A DNA stretch of 6,183 bases from Chloroflexota bacterium. Lineage in GTDB: Bacteria; Chloroflexota; UBA5177; JANWHV01. The stretch's first letter is position 1. Each line of letters begins with the position of its first letter. Shown piece after piece: positions 1 through 6,183 of the stretch. The notes beneath the pieces were generated by a model, which saw only the letters and a program-made list of their open reading frames with translations, was not told where the DNA came from and searched no databases. The position numbers were made by a program, and so were the translations under genes. The stretch spans positions 1-6,183 of the forward strand of contig JANWHV010000021.1 in assembly GCA_025450255.1 (NCBI GenBank). The letters are read 5' to 3'.

Positions 1-283
1 AGCGCGCCAACACCTGGTCGCGCACCGCCTCCAACTCCGCGCGGCGTAACACGTCGGCGGGCGTCGCCAGGGCGTCGCCCCCTGCCTCGACGATCGCCGC
101 TGCTACCGCCTCGGCCTGCTCGCGGCGGCGGCCAAGGATGGCGACACGGGCACCGGCAAGGGCCAGTCCCCTGGCCATCACCGAGCCCAGCACCCCGGTG
201 CCGCCCGTCACCAGGGCAACGCGGCCCTCCAGGCCAAACAGGCTGTCCAGGTACGTGGCGCGTGTCCCCTCACGATCCGGCAT
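1..283 (-). CDS. uxuB: Short-chain dehydrogenase, probable D-mannonate oxidoreductase (partial, N-terminal 94 residues)
   Basis: This is the N-terminal end of a classical SDR; the rest runs off the low-coordinate edge of the window. After about 18 residues of leader, the first Rossmann strand and glycine loop read RVALVTGGTGVLG (residues 21-33), followed by the helix MARGLALAGA and a second strand ending in LGRR (50-53). The middle glycine of the usual TGxxxGxG loop is Val31; from memory the TGGTGVLG form is typical of SDRs annotated as mannonate oxidoreductase, such as the Bacillus UxuB type. The expected reaction is NAD(P)H-dependent reduction of D-fructuronate to D-mannonate in the cytosol. 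The ATG at 283-281 overlaps the end of uxaE by 14 bases and has AAGGAG at 297-292, eight bases upstream. Being coupled to a tagaturonate epimerase supports the role, since that enzyme makes fructuronate. The catalytic Tyr-x-x-x-Lys is outside the window, so the substrate is inferred; another SDR of sugar metabolism remains possible. Confidence 0.82.
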   Translation of the reverse strand, partial: MPDREGTRATYLDSLFGLEGRVALVTGGTGVLGSVMARGLALAGARVAILGRRREQAEAVAAAIVEAGGDALATPADVLRRAELEAVRDQVLAR

Positions 284-1814
284 GGTCGCGGCTCCTTGTC
301 TTGTTAACCTCGGCGAAGGGGCGCAGGTGACGCGTGAAGTGCGCCTCGATATTTGCGGCGTAGGCTTCGGAATACGCGCGCAGCAGCGCCATCAAGCGAT
401 CGTGGAAACGGAAGGATCCGCCGGCCTGCTCGGTCAGGACGGATCCGAAGGTGACGTGCAGAATCTCACGGGCATCGAACTGGTCGAGCAGGGCGGGGAG
501 CGCCGCGTCGCTCACGCTTTCGGGCAATGGCGCGCGCTCAAGTTGGGCGGAGACGTGGTAGCTGGCGCGATCGGTCTCGTAGCGCCGGCGCGCGAAGATG
601 TATATCTCGCGCAGCATCGTGGGCTCGATCGCGGCGATGGTGCGCAGGGCCTCGAGATAGCTTGTTCCCGCCGTCTTGAGAGGCACGACGCCGCCGGTGA
701 GCTCGGCGCTCACGGCGTAGATGCTGAACTTATCCGATCCGGAGTGCAGGCTCAGCTTGTAGGGGCCAAGGGTGCGGGCGATCGCGGCATGTACGGCGAA
801 GTCCGCCACAAACGCGTCAAGGTCGCCGATATAGTCAACGCCCTTCTCGAAGCGGCCAATAAAGCGCGGCGCGAGGCTCACCCATTGCACGCCGAGGCGC
901 TTCAGCTCGCCGGCGATGTAGACGTGCTCGGCATGGTTGGTCGGCGCCTCGGTCTCGTCGACCGATACCTCTACCTCGAAGGGGCGTCCCGCCGCCGCGC
1001 CGGCCAGGTGGCGGTACATGGAGACGGCGTGCGCCACCGCCGGCCCGTATTTCAGGGCGGCGCGGAGCAACGTCTGCTCGGTGAAGGCGATCGCCCGATC
1101 CTCGCAGACGATAGCGGCGGCAAGGTAGCGCGCGCCAAGAGCCTGGGAGGAATCTTCCAGGGTATCCCACGGCAGCGTGTCCAGGCGCGCCCGCAGCGTC
1201 TCGACCGATTGGCTCTCCACCGTATTGTCTACGTGATCGCCAGGATCGACGGTATAGAAGGTGTAGCCCGCCGCCAGGCAGCGATCGATATCGGCATGGG
1301 TTTTGAGATGGTCGGCGTCGGCGCCGAAGCCGGTCCGCCAGCCCTCCTCGAATACACCCCACATGGCGTCATCCATTACCTGCTGGGCGCTCCGCCCGGT
1401 GCGTTGCATCTCGCGGATCGACTGCTGGGCAGGGAAGGGCCAGAGATCGCCGCCCACCGCGCGCACGGCGCGGAGGTGCCCGGGCGTGGCGAGCCCCAGC
1501 CGGTCGCCCAGGCCAACCGTGGTGCGCAAGCCCATGACGGAGGGACACAGCCAGGCGAAGCGATCCCGCAGCACGGCGGCGTTGCCGCTGCTGAGCGGCG
1601 CCAGCAGCAATGTCTGTTCGCGCGCCGCGCGTTGCTCGCCCTCAAGGCCGGCGAACGCCCATGACTCAGCGGGCGCCAGGACGGCCAGGCGGCGCTCGCC
1701 ATTCTCCAGATCCGCCAGCCCGTAGACAGCGCCGTCGCGATCGACCCGTGAACGCGGATAAACGCGCAATCCCGGCAACGCCGGCGCCGGCACGTCGGCT
1801 GTGCTATCGCTCAT
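270..1814 (-). CDS. uxaE: Tagaturonate epimerase (D-tagaturonate/D-fructuronate interconversion)
   Basis: A 514-residue cytosolic enzyme matching the UxaE family, first assigned in Thermotoga hexuronate catabolism (EC 5.1.2.7), whose members are roughly 480-520 residues. Recognisable family blocks, in order: LCPSVMGLRTTVGLGDRLGL (89-108), the aromatic-acidic stretch around DDAMWGVFEEGWRTGFGADA (148-167) followed by HLKTHADID, TVDPGDH (188-194), VDETEAPTNHAEH (285-297), PRFIGRFEKGVDYIGD (316-331) and KLSLHSGSDKFSIY (353-366). Several conserved His, Asp and Glu in these blocks are likely metal or substrate ligands, but I cannot assign each one. No signal peptide or membrane segment is seen. I chose the ATG at 1814-1812 because AAGGAG sits five bases upstream; the in-frame GTG at 1832 would place that Shine-Dalgarno inside the gene and add six residues. 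It lies between a zinc dehydrogenase (73 bases upstream) and an SDR (14-base overlap downstream), which fits a route through tagaturonate and fructuronate to mannonate. Confidence 0.93.
   Translation of the reverse strand: MSDSTADVPAPALPGLRVYPRSRVDRDGAVYGLADLENGERRLAVLAPAESWAFAGLEGEQRAAREQTLLLAPLSSGNAAVLRDRFAWLCPSVMGLRTTVGLGDRLGLATPGHLRAVRAVGGDLWPFPAQQSIREMQRTGRSAQQVMDDAMWGVFEEGWRTGFGADADHLKTHADIDRCLAAGYTFYTVDPGDHVDNTVESQSVETLRARLDTLPWDTLEDSSQALGARYLAAAIVCEDRAIAFTEQTLLRAALKYGPAVAHAVSMYRHLAGAAAGRPFEVEVSVDETEAPTNHAEHVYIAGELKRLGVQWVSLAPRFIGRFEKGVDYIGDLDAFVADFAVHAAIARTLGPYKLSLHSGSDKFSIYAVSAELTGGVVPLKTAGTSYLEALRTIAAIEPTMLREIYIFARRRYETDRASYHVSAQLERAPLPESVSDAALPALLDQFDAREILHVTFGSVLTEQAGGSFRFHDRLMALLRAYSEAYAANIEAHFTRHLRPFAEVNKTRSRDHAGS
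292..297 (-). promoter_or_regulatory. Ribosome binding site of the mannonate oxidoreductase gene, inside uxaE
   Basis: AAGGAG on the minus strand, eight bases before the ATG at 283-281. It lies within the last codons of uxaE, and the new gene starts 14 bases before the uxaE TGA is complete, the arrangement expected for translational coupling. Confidence 0.75.
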
Positions 1815-1819
1815 TGTTT

Positions 1820-1825
1820 CTCCTT
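1820..1825 (-). promoter_or_regulatory. Ribosome binding site of uxaE
   Basis: AAGGAG read on the minus strand, five bases before the ATG at 1814-1812. It decides the start: it falls inside the reading frame if the alternative GTG at 1832 is used. Confidence 0.75.
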
Positions 1826-1887
1826 CGCTCACACCGCTTCAATAGCACCGGTTGCTTGCCGATGTCGTAGACCAACCATTCCGGCCC

Positions 1888-2904
1888 TCAAAGAGCAATC
1901 ATAGCCTTGATCAGACCGCTATCACGGTCGAACCAGCCGGGGAACGCGTCGATAAGTCCGTCGAACGGGGCTCGATGGGTGATCCAGGGCATCAGATCGA
2001 TCCGGCCGGATTCCAGGTAGGCGATAATACGCCGGAAATCCTCGCCCACGGCATTGCGCGAGCTGAGAAGCGTCGTCTCGCGGCGATGGAAATCGGGATC
2101 GTAGAAGGTAACGTCGCCAGTGAAAAGGCCCACGAAGATCAGGCGGCCGCCGTGCGCGATATAGCTGAATGCCGTCATCATCGACGCCGGATTGCCGGTG
2201 GCATCGAAGACCGCCGTGGGCATCTCGTCGCCAACGTGCCGCCGCAGCGTGGCCGGCGCATCGCCGCGGGCGTCCAGGCAGGTGACCTGGGACCACTGGC
2301 GCCGGCAGAAGGCCAAGCGTGCTTCGCTGACATCCAGCACCAGCACGTCAGCCCCATCCAACAAGGCGAACTGAATCACGGAGAGGCCGATCGGCCCAGC
2401 CCCCACCACGAGCACGCGCTCACCAGGTTCGAGGCGCGCCCGCGCCACGGCATGGGCGCCGATGGCCAGCGGCTCGACCAGGGCTAGTTGCTCATAGGAG
2501 AGGGTTGGAGCTGCATGGAGCTTATCGGCGGGGACGGTGGCGTATTGTCTCATGCCGCCATCGATATGCACGCCGAATACCTTGAGGTTCTCGCAGCAGT
2601 TGGTTCTGCCGCGGCGGCACGCGTGGCAGTGCCCGCAGTTGAAATAGGGCTCCAACGCGCAACGCGTGCCCGGCGTCAGGTGTGTGGCCTCCTCGCCGCC
2701 GGCCAGTACCTCCACGCCCAATTCGTGCCCCAGGATACGCGGGTAGCTAAAGAAGGGCTGCTCGCCGCGGAACGCATGCAGATCGGTACCGCACACGCCA
2801 ACGCTATGGATGCGAATGAGCGCTTCGTCCGGGCCGGGCTGGCCTGGCGACGGTATGTCTCCATGCACGAAGCGGCCAGGGTGGTCCAGGATGATCGTAT
2901 CCAC
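1888..2904 (-). CDS. Zinc-dependent medium-chain dehydrogenase, possible L-galactonate 5-dehydrogenase
   Basis: A 338-residue alcohol dehydrogenase of the sorbitol/threonine dehydrogenase group, the usual length. The GroES-like catalytic domain carries the zinc ligands Cys38 (in GVCGTDLH), His60-Glu61 (in GHELG) and Glu144 (in LVEPLAIGAHAV); the structural zinc loop has Cys90, Cys93, Cys96 and Cys104 in the standard 3-3-8 spacing. The Rossmann domain has GAGPIG (168-173), and Asp191 at the end of the second strand favours NAD over NADP. The start is GTG at 2904-2902 with AAAGGGG six bases before it; a longer frame reaches into the preceding gene but has no better start. It follows the glycosidase gene by 22 bases and precedes uxaE by 73. 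That context makes oxidation of a sugar acid likely. E. coli LgoD, which makes D-tagaturonate from L-galactonate, is the same protein type, so this is my preferred guess; L-gulonate, L-fuconate or a free polyol are alternatives. The dehydrogenase class is certain, the substrate is not. Confidence 0.9.
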   Translation of the reverse strand: MDTIILDHPGRFVHGDIPSPGQPGPDEALIRIHSVGVCGTDLHAFRGEQPFFSYPRILGHELGVEVLAGGEEATHLTPGTRCALEPYFNCGHCHACRRGRTNCCENLKVFGVHIDGGMRQYATVPADKLHAAPTLSYEQLALVEPLAIGAHAVARARLEPGERVLVVGAGPIGLSVIQFALLDGADVLVLDVSEARLAFCRRQWSQVTCLDARGDAPATLRRHVGDEMPTAVFDATGNPASMMTAFSYIAHGGRLIFVGLFTGDVTFYDPDFHRRETTLLSSRNAVGEDFRRIIAYLESGRIDLMPWITHRAPFDGLIDAFPGWFDRDSGLIKAMIAL

Positions 2905-2910
2905 TGCGAG

Positions 2911-2917
2911 CCCCTTT
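2911..2917 (-). promoter_or_regulatory. Ribosome binding site of the zinc dehydrogenase, deciding a GTG start
   Basis: AAAGGGG on the minus strand, six bases upstream of GTG at 2904-2902, in the 22-base gap after the TAG of the glycosidase gene at 2929-2927. The next residues (DTIILDHPGRF) are the usual first strand of this dehydrogenase group, which supports GTG as the true start. Confidence 0.65.
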
Positions 2918-2926
2918 GTTACCGTG

Positions 2927-4987
2927 CTAGCGTTCCAGCACGACCATTGCGTGACCATGCACGATCGGCACTCGCACGGTTGCGTAGTCCCCCTCCACGA
3001 TCACCGGCAGAGGCGCCCGCTCGGGAGCAAGATATGCATGGCGTGGCGTCCAGCCGGTGCGTACCTCCAGCGTCACATCGTGCAATGGAATAATGTCCTC
3101 GACCAGGTCAAGGTCCGGTGTTCGGCGCTGGGGCACATAGTGCAGGATATGGCATATCAGCCGCTCCGATCCGTCCGTGCCTTTCGCCGCCTGCCGCAAC
3201 AGCGTCACTTCGGCGGTGGTCGGCAGGTTCGAGCGCAGCAGCGGCGCCGGCAGCAGGCGCCGCAGCAAGGCCGCCGCCAGTTGGCGATAGACAGGATAGC
3301 CATGCTGGTAGTAGGCGTGGAAGATAGGGTGCGATAGATATGCAACCCGTCCACGGAGCGCTATCGCGTCGAACGCGGGCGTTGCGATGGTGTCGGGCGG
3401 GGTCTGCGCGTGCGAGTTGAAATGCCGCCAGGTGCGCGAAAAGTACGGAGGGATAATGGTGGCGAGAACGGTGGCGCCTGCCCGCGCGCGCACCGCGCTG
3501 CCTCGTTCATAGAGCGCGTGATCCATGGCTGGGATCTCGTCCGCCAACGCCGCGGCGGGGCGAAGAAACTCCACGTCATAGTGGGCCGGTCCACGGTATT
3601 CGACGCCCATCTCGTTTTCGAGCGCGAATCCCTGTCCATCCGGGCGCAGGCCCGATTCGTGGCTTAGCAGGATGGCGCCTCCAGACGCAAGATACGCCTT
3701 GAATTTCGCCGCCAGATCGGGATCGAATCGAACCTCGTCCGGCGCGATAATCGCGCGATACGCCTTGAAGTCCGCGTCACGGTCGATCACGGCGAACTGC
3801 ACGCCAAGTTGGAGCAGCATGTGCATGGCGCCTTGCTCGCCGGCGAGGCCCGCCGAACGCGTCCCGCTGTGGACCTCGGGCCGGAGCAGCAGTCCCACCT
3901 CCACGACCGGCTCCGCGCCACGACACCCTGGGTCCCTGGCCTCGACGGCGGCATAGGTTGCGCCGATGCGGCGGTATGTCTCGCCGTTGAGAGCGCCGCG
4001 TGGGTGCAACTGGTCGCCAATGGAGCACGCGGCGCCGCCGGCCAACATGCGGAAGCACTCGTAGTCGAGCGCGGCCTGGCTCTTTACCGTACCGAAATCC
4101 GCCCATGAGCGGTGAAAGGCGGCGGTCATGCCGAGCCGAGGCTCGGGGAAGGTTTGGAAAAAGCGGTTGTACAGGGCGACATGATCATAGCCCCAGCCAC
4201 CGGAGGCCAGCGACTCGATCTCCCAATGGCTGTAGTACGGCGCCTCCGGCCGGATGCCGGTCGCGGGGTCGCCGGAAAGGCGGAGGCGACTATTGAAGAA
4301 CAGCGTCAAATCCGGACGCAAGCCGCGGACCAGCGTGCTGATGCGCTCCATGAAGCGGCGCTCGACCGTCAGCGCGTGGCGGCGCAGATCACCGTCGTCC
4401 TCCGGGTTCAGGCCTGCCGCCAACATGCCGGACAAACAATAGCGGCACACGCAGCCGGGCTGCACCGTCATCACGATATCGAAAAACAGTCCATCCACGG
4501 GGTAGCCGCGCACCACTTCCTCCGCCACGGCGGCCACGTGATCGGCGTAGGGGCTGTTCATGCACAGCCATTGCCAGTCGTGCAGCCCGACCGGTCCCAG
4601 CGGCGTCCGGCCCGCGGGCATGCCGTCCTTCCGGATCTGCCGCCACTCCGGATGCTGGCTCGCCTGTTCCTCGGCCCACACCACTGTTATATAGGCCGGC
4701 ACGCGGATGCCCTGGCGATGGCAGGCCGCTATCTGCTCGCCCAGGAGATCGCGCTTGAGGTGCGGATGGAGCGTACCGACTTTGGTGGGATAGTAACTCA
4801 TGCCGTGATGGCAGGTGGCGAAGCAGGTGATCGAATCGATGCGCGCGTCATGCAGGGTGTGCGCAAACTCCTCGGCATCGAAGTCCGCGCCGACGCCCTC
4901 GATCAGCGGCGAAGTATGAAAATCGAGGTGTACCTGGCGACAGCGCAACCGCGGTTCATCGGCGCTCCGGCCTGTTGGCATGCCCAT
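2927..4987 (-). CDS. Putative glycoside hydrolase, GHL6/GH151-like barrel with beta-galactosidase-trimerisation-like domain
   Basis: A 686-residue protein without a signal peptide, so probably cytosolic and acting on imported oligosaccharides. Residues about 15-350 look like a (beta/alpha)8 barrel: first strand RQVHLDFHTS (17-26), CFATCHHGMSYYPTKVGT (55-72), VPAYITVVW (96-104), VDGLFFDIVM (164-173) with Asp170 at a strand end, FFNSR (230-234), HWEIESL (254-260) and a glycine-rich GGAACSIGDQLHPRG (317-331). A CxCxxC group (Cys179, Cys181, Cys184) follows the Asp170 strand. Residues about 360-580 form a Rossmann-like domain as in the GH42 trimerisation module, with AYRAIIAPDE (409-418) and GGAILLSHESG (436-446). 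The last 100 residues are probably a beta-sandwich. From memory this matches the hypothetical family GHL6, linked to GH151, where alpha-L-fucosidase activity has been reported. Catalytic residues are not assignable here; Asp170 and Glu256 or Glu258 are candidates. ATG at 4987 has GAGGAG nine bases upstream; a second ATG at 4981 is possible. It probably heads the operon. Confidence 0.8.
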   Translation of the reverse strand: MGMPTGRSADEPRLRCRQVHLDFHTSPLIEGVGADFDAEEFAHTLHDARIDSITCFATCHHGMSYYPTKVGTLHPHLKRDLLGEQIAACHRQGIRVPAYITVVWAEEQASQHPEWRQIRKDGMPAGRTPLGPVGLHDWQWLCMNSPYADHVAAVAEEVVRGYPVDGLFFDIVMTVQPGCVCRYCLSGMLAAGLNPEDDGDLRRHALTVERRFMERISTLVRGLRPDLTLFFNSRLRLSGDPATGIRPEAPYYSHWEIESLASGGWGYDHVALYNRFFQTFPEPRLGMTAAFHRSWADFGTVKSQAALDYECFRMLAGGAACSIGDQLHPRGALNGETYRRIGATYAAVEARDPGCRGAEPVVEVGLLLRPEVHSGTRSAGLAGEQGAMHMLLQLGVQFAVIDRDADFKAYRAIIAPDEVRFDPDLAAKFKAYLASGGAILLSHESGLRPDGQGFALENEMGVEYRGPAHYDVEFLRPAAALADEIPAMDHALYERGSAVRARAGATVLATIIPPYFSRTWRHFNSHAQTPPDTIATPAFDAIALRGRVAYLSHPIFHAYYQHGYPVYRQLAAALLRRLLPAPLLRSNLPTTAEVTLLRQAAKGTDGSERLICHILHYVPQRRTPDLDLVEDIIPLHDVTLEVRTGWTPRHAYLAPERAPLPVIVEGDYATVRVPIVHGHAMVVLER

Positions 4988-4996
4988 CTGGCGAAT

Positions 4997-5002
4997 CTCC
5001 TC
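4997..5002 (-). promoter_or_regulatory. Ribosome binding site of the glycosidase gene
   Basis: GAGGAG within GGAGAGGAG on the minus strand, nine bases before ATG 4987-4985. The alternative ATG at 4981-4979 would be 15 bases away, which argues for the upstream ATG. Confidence 0.65.
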
Positions 5003-5057
5003 TCCGGCGGGGCGACCGGCATGGTTGATAATCGACGAGCGTCAAGGCGATCCTGGC

Positions 5058-5180
5058 GCGGAAGAGACTGAGCACACGCTCCCGCGATTCGCCCCGTTCG
5101 TAGAGCCGCCGGATCATGGCCAATTTGGCGCCCTGCCGTCCCACGACGTCGCGCCGCGTGTCCAGCTCCGCCCTTCGCTC
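5058..5180 (-). pseudogene. Remnant of an Rpn/transposase-like (PD-(D/E)XK family) protein C-terminus
   Basis: One minus-strand frame contains a charged stretch ending in AKLAMIRRLYERGESRERVL followed by SLFR. It looks like the segment found near the C-terminus of many Rpn-like recombination-promoting nucleases, where a pattern of the form K-L-x-L-x-R-x-LYERGxSRxxVLxLFR is normally followed by FIDW and a Leu-Pro rich tail. Here the match stops after SLFR, the FIDW tail is missing, and nothing upstream in any frame resembles the nuclease domain. The frame stays open into the start of the glycosidase gene, but the codons there are in a different frame from that gene and are not convincing. I read it as a degraded fragment of a mobile-nuclease gene left in the intergenic region. 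The assignment is by memory of family appearance only, and a chance open frame in GC-rich DNA is possible. Confidence 0.4.
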
Positions 5181-5334
5181 TTTGCCTGGAGTATACCGCG
5201 CGGCGGTCGCCGACAGTCTCGCCGATCGTGTATGCTTGCTGCCCGTGCGCTTGGACAGCGCCGCCAATACCGGCGATAACGCGGATCATTTCCGAGATTG
5301 TACAGGCTCGAATGAAGCTAGCGGCATGTGAAGG

Positions 5335-6111
5335 CTACACCTCTATCGCGACCTCGCGCAGGGAGACCGCCGCGTGGAAGCCGGCGCGCAAGGCCACGTG
5401 CTGGGACGCCGTATTCGCGTTGCGGCTGAAGTAGACGGATTGCCGGCCTCGGGCCAGGATCGCTCGTGCCGCGCCGCCCACCACGGCGGTCGCCAGGCCG
5501 CGCCCACGCTGCTCCGGCGCGGTGAACAGGTGGCAGATCTCCTCGGTGGCGCCCGTCTGGTAGCCGCAACAGACGTGGGCCACCAACTCCTCGCCGTCGC
5601 GGATGCCGAATGCCTGCCAGCCGCGCGCCAGGTGCTCGGCTAGCAGATCGAGCAACCAGGACCGTGACCGTGCCTGGGCCGCGGCCACGTCTCGTGCTGT
5701 CACTACACGGACGCGAGGGTCGGCCGGGCCGGCGATATCAACTGCCGCGACGGTGAACATGGTGATGTCGGTCAGCAGCCGCACGGCGCCGATCTCTCGC
5801 TCAACCACGTCTGCTTGCCAGGGCCTGTGCAGCATCAGCCGCGCTGGCCGCTCGCGCAGCGTGGCGAGCACGCGTCGCAGGGCTATGGGGCCGATGGCGT
5901 CCAGCCGCAGCAGGCCCACCGTGCCGGACGCGCTTCGGGGCGCGATGGCCACGCCTACCAGGGCTTCGCCGCTCTCCGCCAGGCCCACGATCTCGGCGCG
6001 TTCATGCAGCAAGGTGGAGGCGATGTGGAAATTAACGATCGGGTCGCGGTCGAGAAAGCGCAGCGCGCGTTCAGTGCTTTCGCCGTGTCGTGGTCCCTGC
6101 CCCAGCGCCAT
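5335..6111 (-). CDS. GNAT-family N-acetyltransferase
   Basis: A 258-residue cytosolic protein. The C-terminal half carries the GNAT acetyl-CoA fold: a strand GEELVAHVCCGYQ (173-185), then motif A with ICHLFTAPE (192-200) and the pyrophosphate-binding loop QRGRGLA (201-207) leading into the helix TAVVGGAARAILARG, and motif B with VYFSRNANTASQHVALRAGF (226-245). The N-terminal half begins with FLDRDPIVNFHIASTLL (19-35), a pattern seen at the head of two-domain GNATs of the FR47/DUF4081 style, and probably forms a second, degenerate GNAT-like domain (about 15-125). It should transfer an acetyl group from acetyl-CoA to an amine; the acceptor cannot be told. ATG at 6111-6109 has GGGGAG seven bases upstream at 6124-6119. 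The gene lies 347 bases before the glycosidase and has no evident link to sugar-acid metabolism, so I treat it as a separate unit. The reading frame is open from the start codon to the window edge, but contains no better start. Confidence 0.85.
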   Translation of the reverse strand: MALGQGPRHGESTERALRFLDRDPIVNFHIASTLLHERAEIVGLAESGEALVGVAIAPRSASGTVGLLRLDAIGPIALRRVLATLRERPARLMLHRPWQADVVEREIGAVRLLTDITMFTVAAVDIAGPADPRVRVVTARDVAAAQARSRSWLLDLLAEHLARGWQAFGIRDGEELVAHVCCGYQTGATEEICHLFTAPEQRGRGLATAVVGGAARAILARGRQSVYFSRNANTASQHVALRAGFHAAVSLREVAIEV

Positions 6112-6183
6112 TGTCCGTCTCCCCGTGGTTCCCTGGCTGATGCCGCGCCGTCCCTCGCGTTTCGGTGAGGACCGCGGACCTTG

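Larger units (their letters stand above)
4988..5334. other. 347-base intergenic region, likely holding the operon leader and promoter
   Basis: No intact gene is supported here. The part from about 5058 to 5180 resembles a decayed protein fragment (listed separately). The remainder should contain the promoter and 5' leader of the glycosidase-uxaE operon and the 3' end of the acetyltransferase transcript. I see no stem-loop followed by a T run that would act as an intrinsic terminator after the acetyltransferase stop, and no convincing -35/-10 pair. A short inverted repeat CGCC-ggtatt-GGCG occurs near 5260-5275 but is too small to interpret. Confidence 0.6.

Noticed and set aside
138..1664. A 508-residue open frame on the plus strand
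   Set aside because: It lies antisense to uxaE, which has unmistakable family motifs. Its translation is rich in Arg, Ala and Gly with no recognisable domain, as expected for a mirror frame in GC-rich DNA.
1852..2487. A 211-residue plus-strand frame and its neighbour at 2488-3093
   Set aside because: Both are antisense to the zinc dehydrogenase, whose zinc ligands and NAD-binding motif are intact on the minus strand.
5025..5046. Weak dyad TTGA...TCAA upstream of the glycosidase start as a possible operator
   Set aside because: The arms are only four bases with a 13-base asymmetric centre and no second copy was found; chance occurrence is likely.
4112..5071. A 319-residue open frame on the plus strand
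   Set aside because: Antisense to the N-terminal barrel of the glycosidase, with low-complexity composition and no motif.
4903..5289. A 128-residue minus-strand frame starting MIRVIAG, recalling the start of RsmD-type proteins
   Set aside because: The similarity ends after a few residues, it has no Shine-Dalgarno sequence and it overlaps the start of the glycosidase in another frame.
5297..5302. TACAAT on the minus strand as a possible -10 box, and TATACT at 5195-5190
   Set aside because: Neither has a recognisable -35 hexamer at 16-18 bases, so I cannot support a promoter from sequence alone.
6112..6183. Open frame continuing upstream of the acetyltransferase start to the window edge
   Set aside because: It contains no in-frame ATG, GTG or TTG and the Shine-Dalgarno at 6124-6119 fits the ATG at 6111. 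These 72 bases show no other feature.

Overview
The window is GC-rich bacterial DNA. All five genes I can support lie on the minus strand, so transcription runs from high to low coordinates. The protein sequences (UxaE-type epimerase, short-chain mannonate oxidoreductase, GHL6-type glycosidase) and a remnant resembling the C-terminus of Rpn-like nucleases would suit a Chloroflexota or similar thermophile-related soil or sediment lineage. That placement is a weak inference from protein style only; no marker gene is present.

Layout in the direction of transcription: (1) 6111-5335, a complete GNAT-family N-acetyltransferase, probably a separate unit; (2) 5334-4988, a 347-base gap with no intact gene, holding a short decayed fragment that resembles the end of an Rpn/PD-(D/E)XK transposase-like protein, and the leader of the next operon; (3) 4987-2927, a large cytosolic (alpha/beta)8-barrel glycoside hydrolase of the hypothetical GHL6/GH151-like type with a beta-galactosidase-trimerisation-like middle domain; (4) 2904-1888, a zinc-dependent medium-chain dehydrogenase; (5) 1814-270, tagaturonate epimerase (UxaE); (6) 283-1, the N-terminal 94 residues of a short-chain dehydrogenase of the D-mannonate oxidoreductase type, cut by the window edge.

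Genes 3-6 look like one operon: spacings are 22 bases, 73 bases and a 14-base overlap, all co-directional and each with a clear Shine-Dalgarno sequence. The last three genes suggest a sugar-acid route: a polyol/aldonate dehydrogenase oxidises an L-aldonate (best guess L-galactonate) to D-tagaturonate, UxaE epimerises it to D-fructuronate, and the SDR reduces that to D-mannonate for dehydration to KDG by enzymes that would lie outside the window. The hydrolase at the head of the operon would supply the sugar. Because the epimerase is needed for tagaturonate but not for L-gulonate or glucuronate, the cluster points to a galacto-configured input (L-galactonate or D-galacturonate). The actual glycan is not visible from sequence. 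No RNA gene, CRISPR, insertion sequence or obvious terminator was found.
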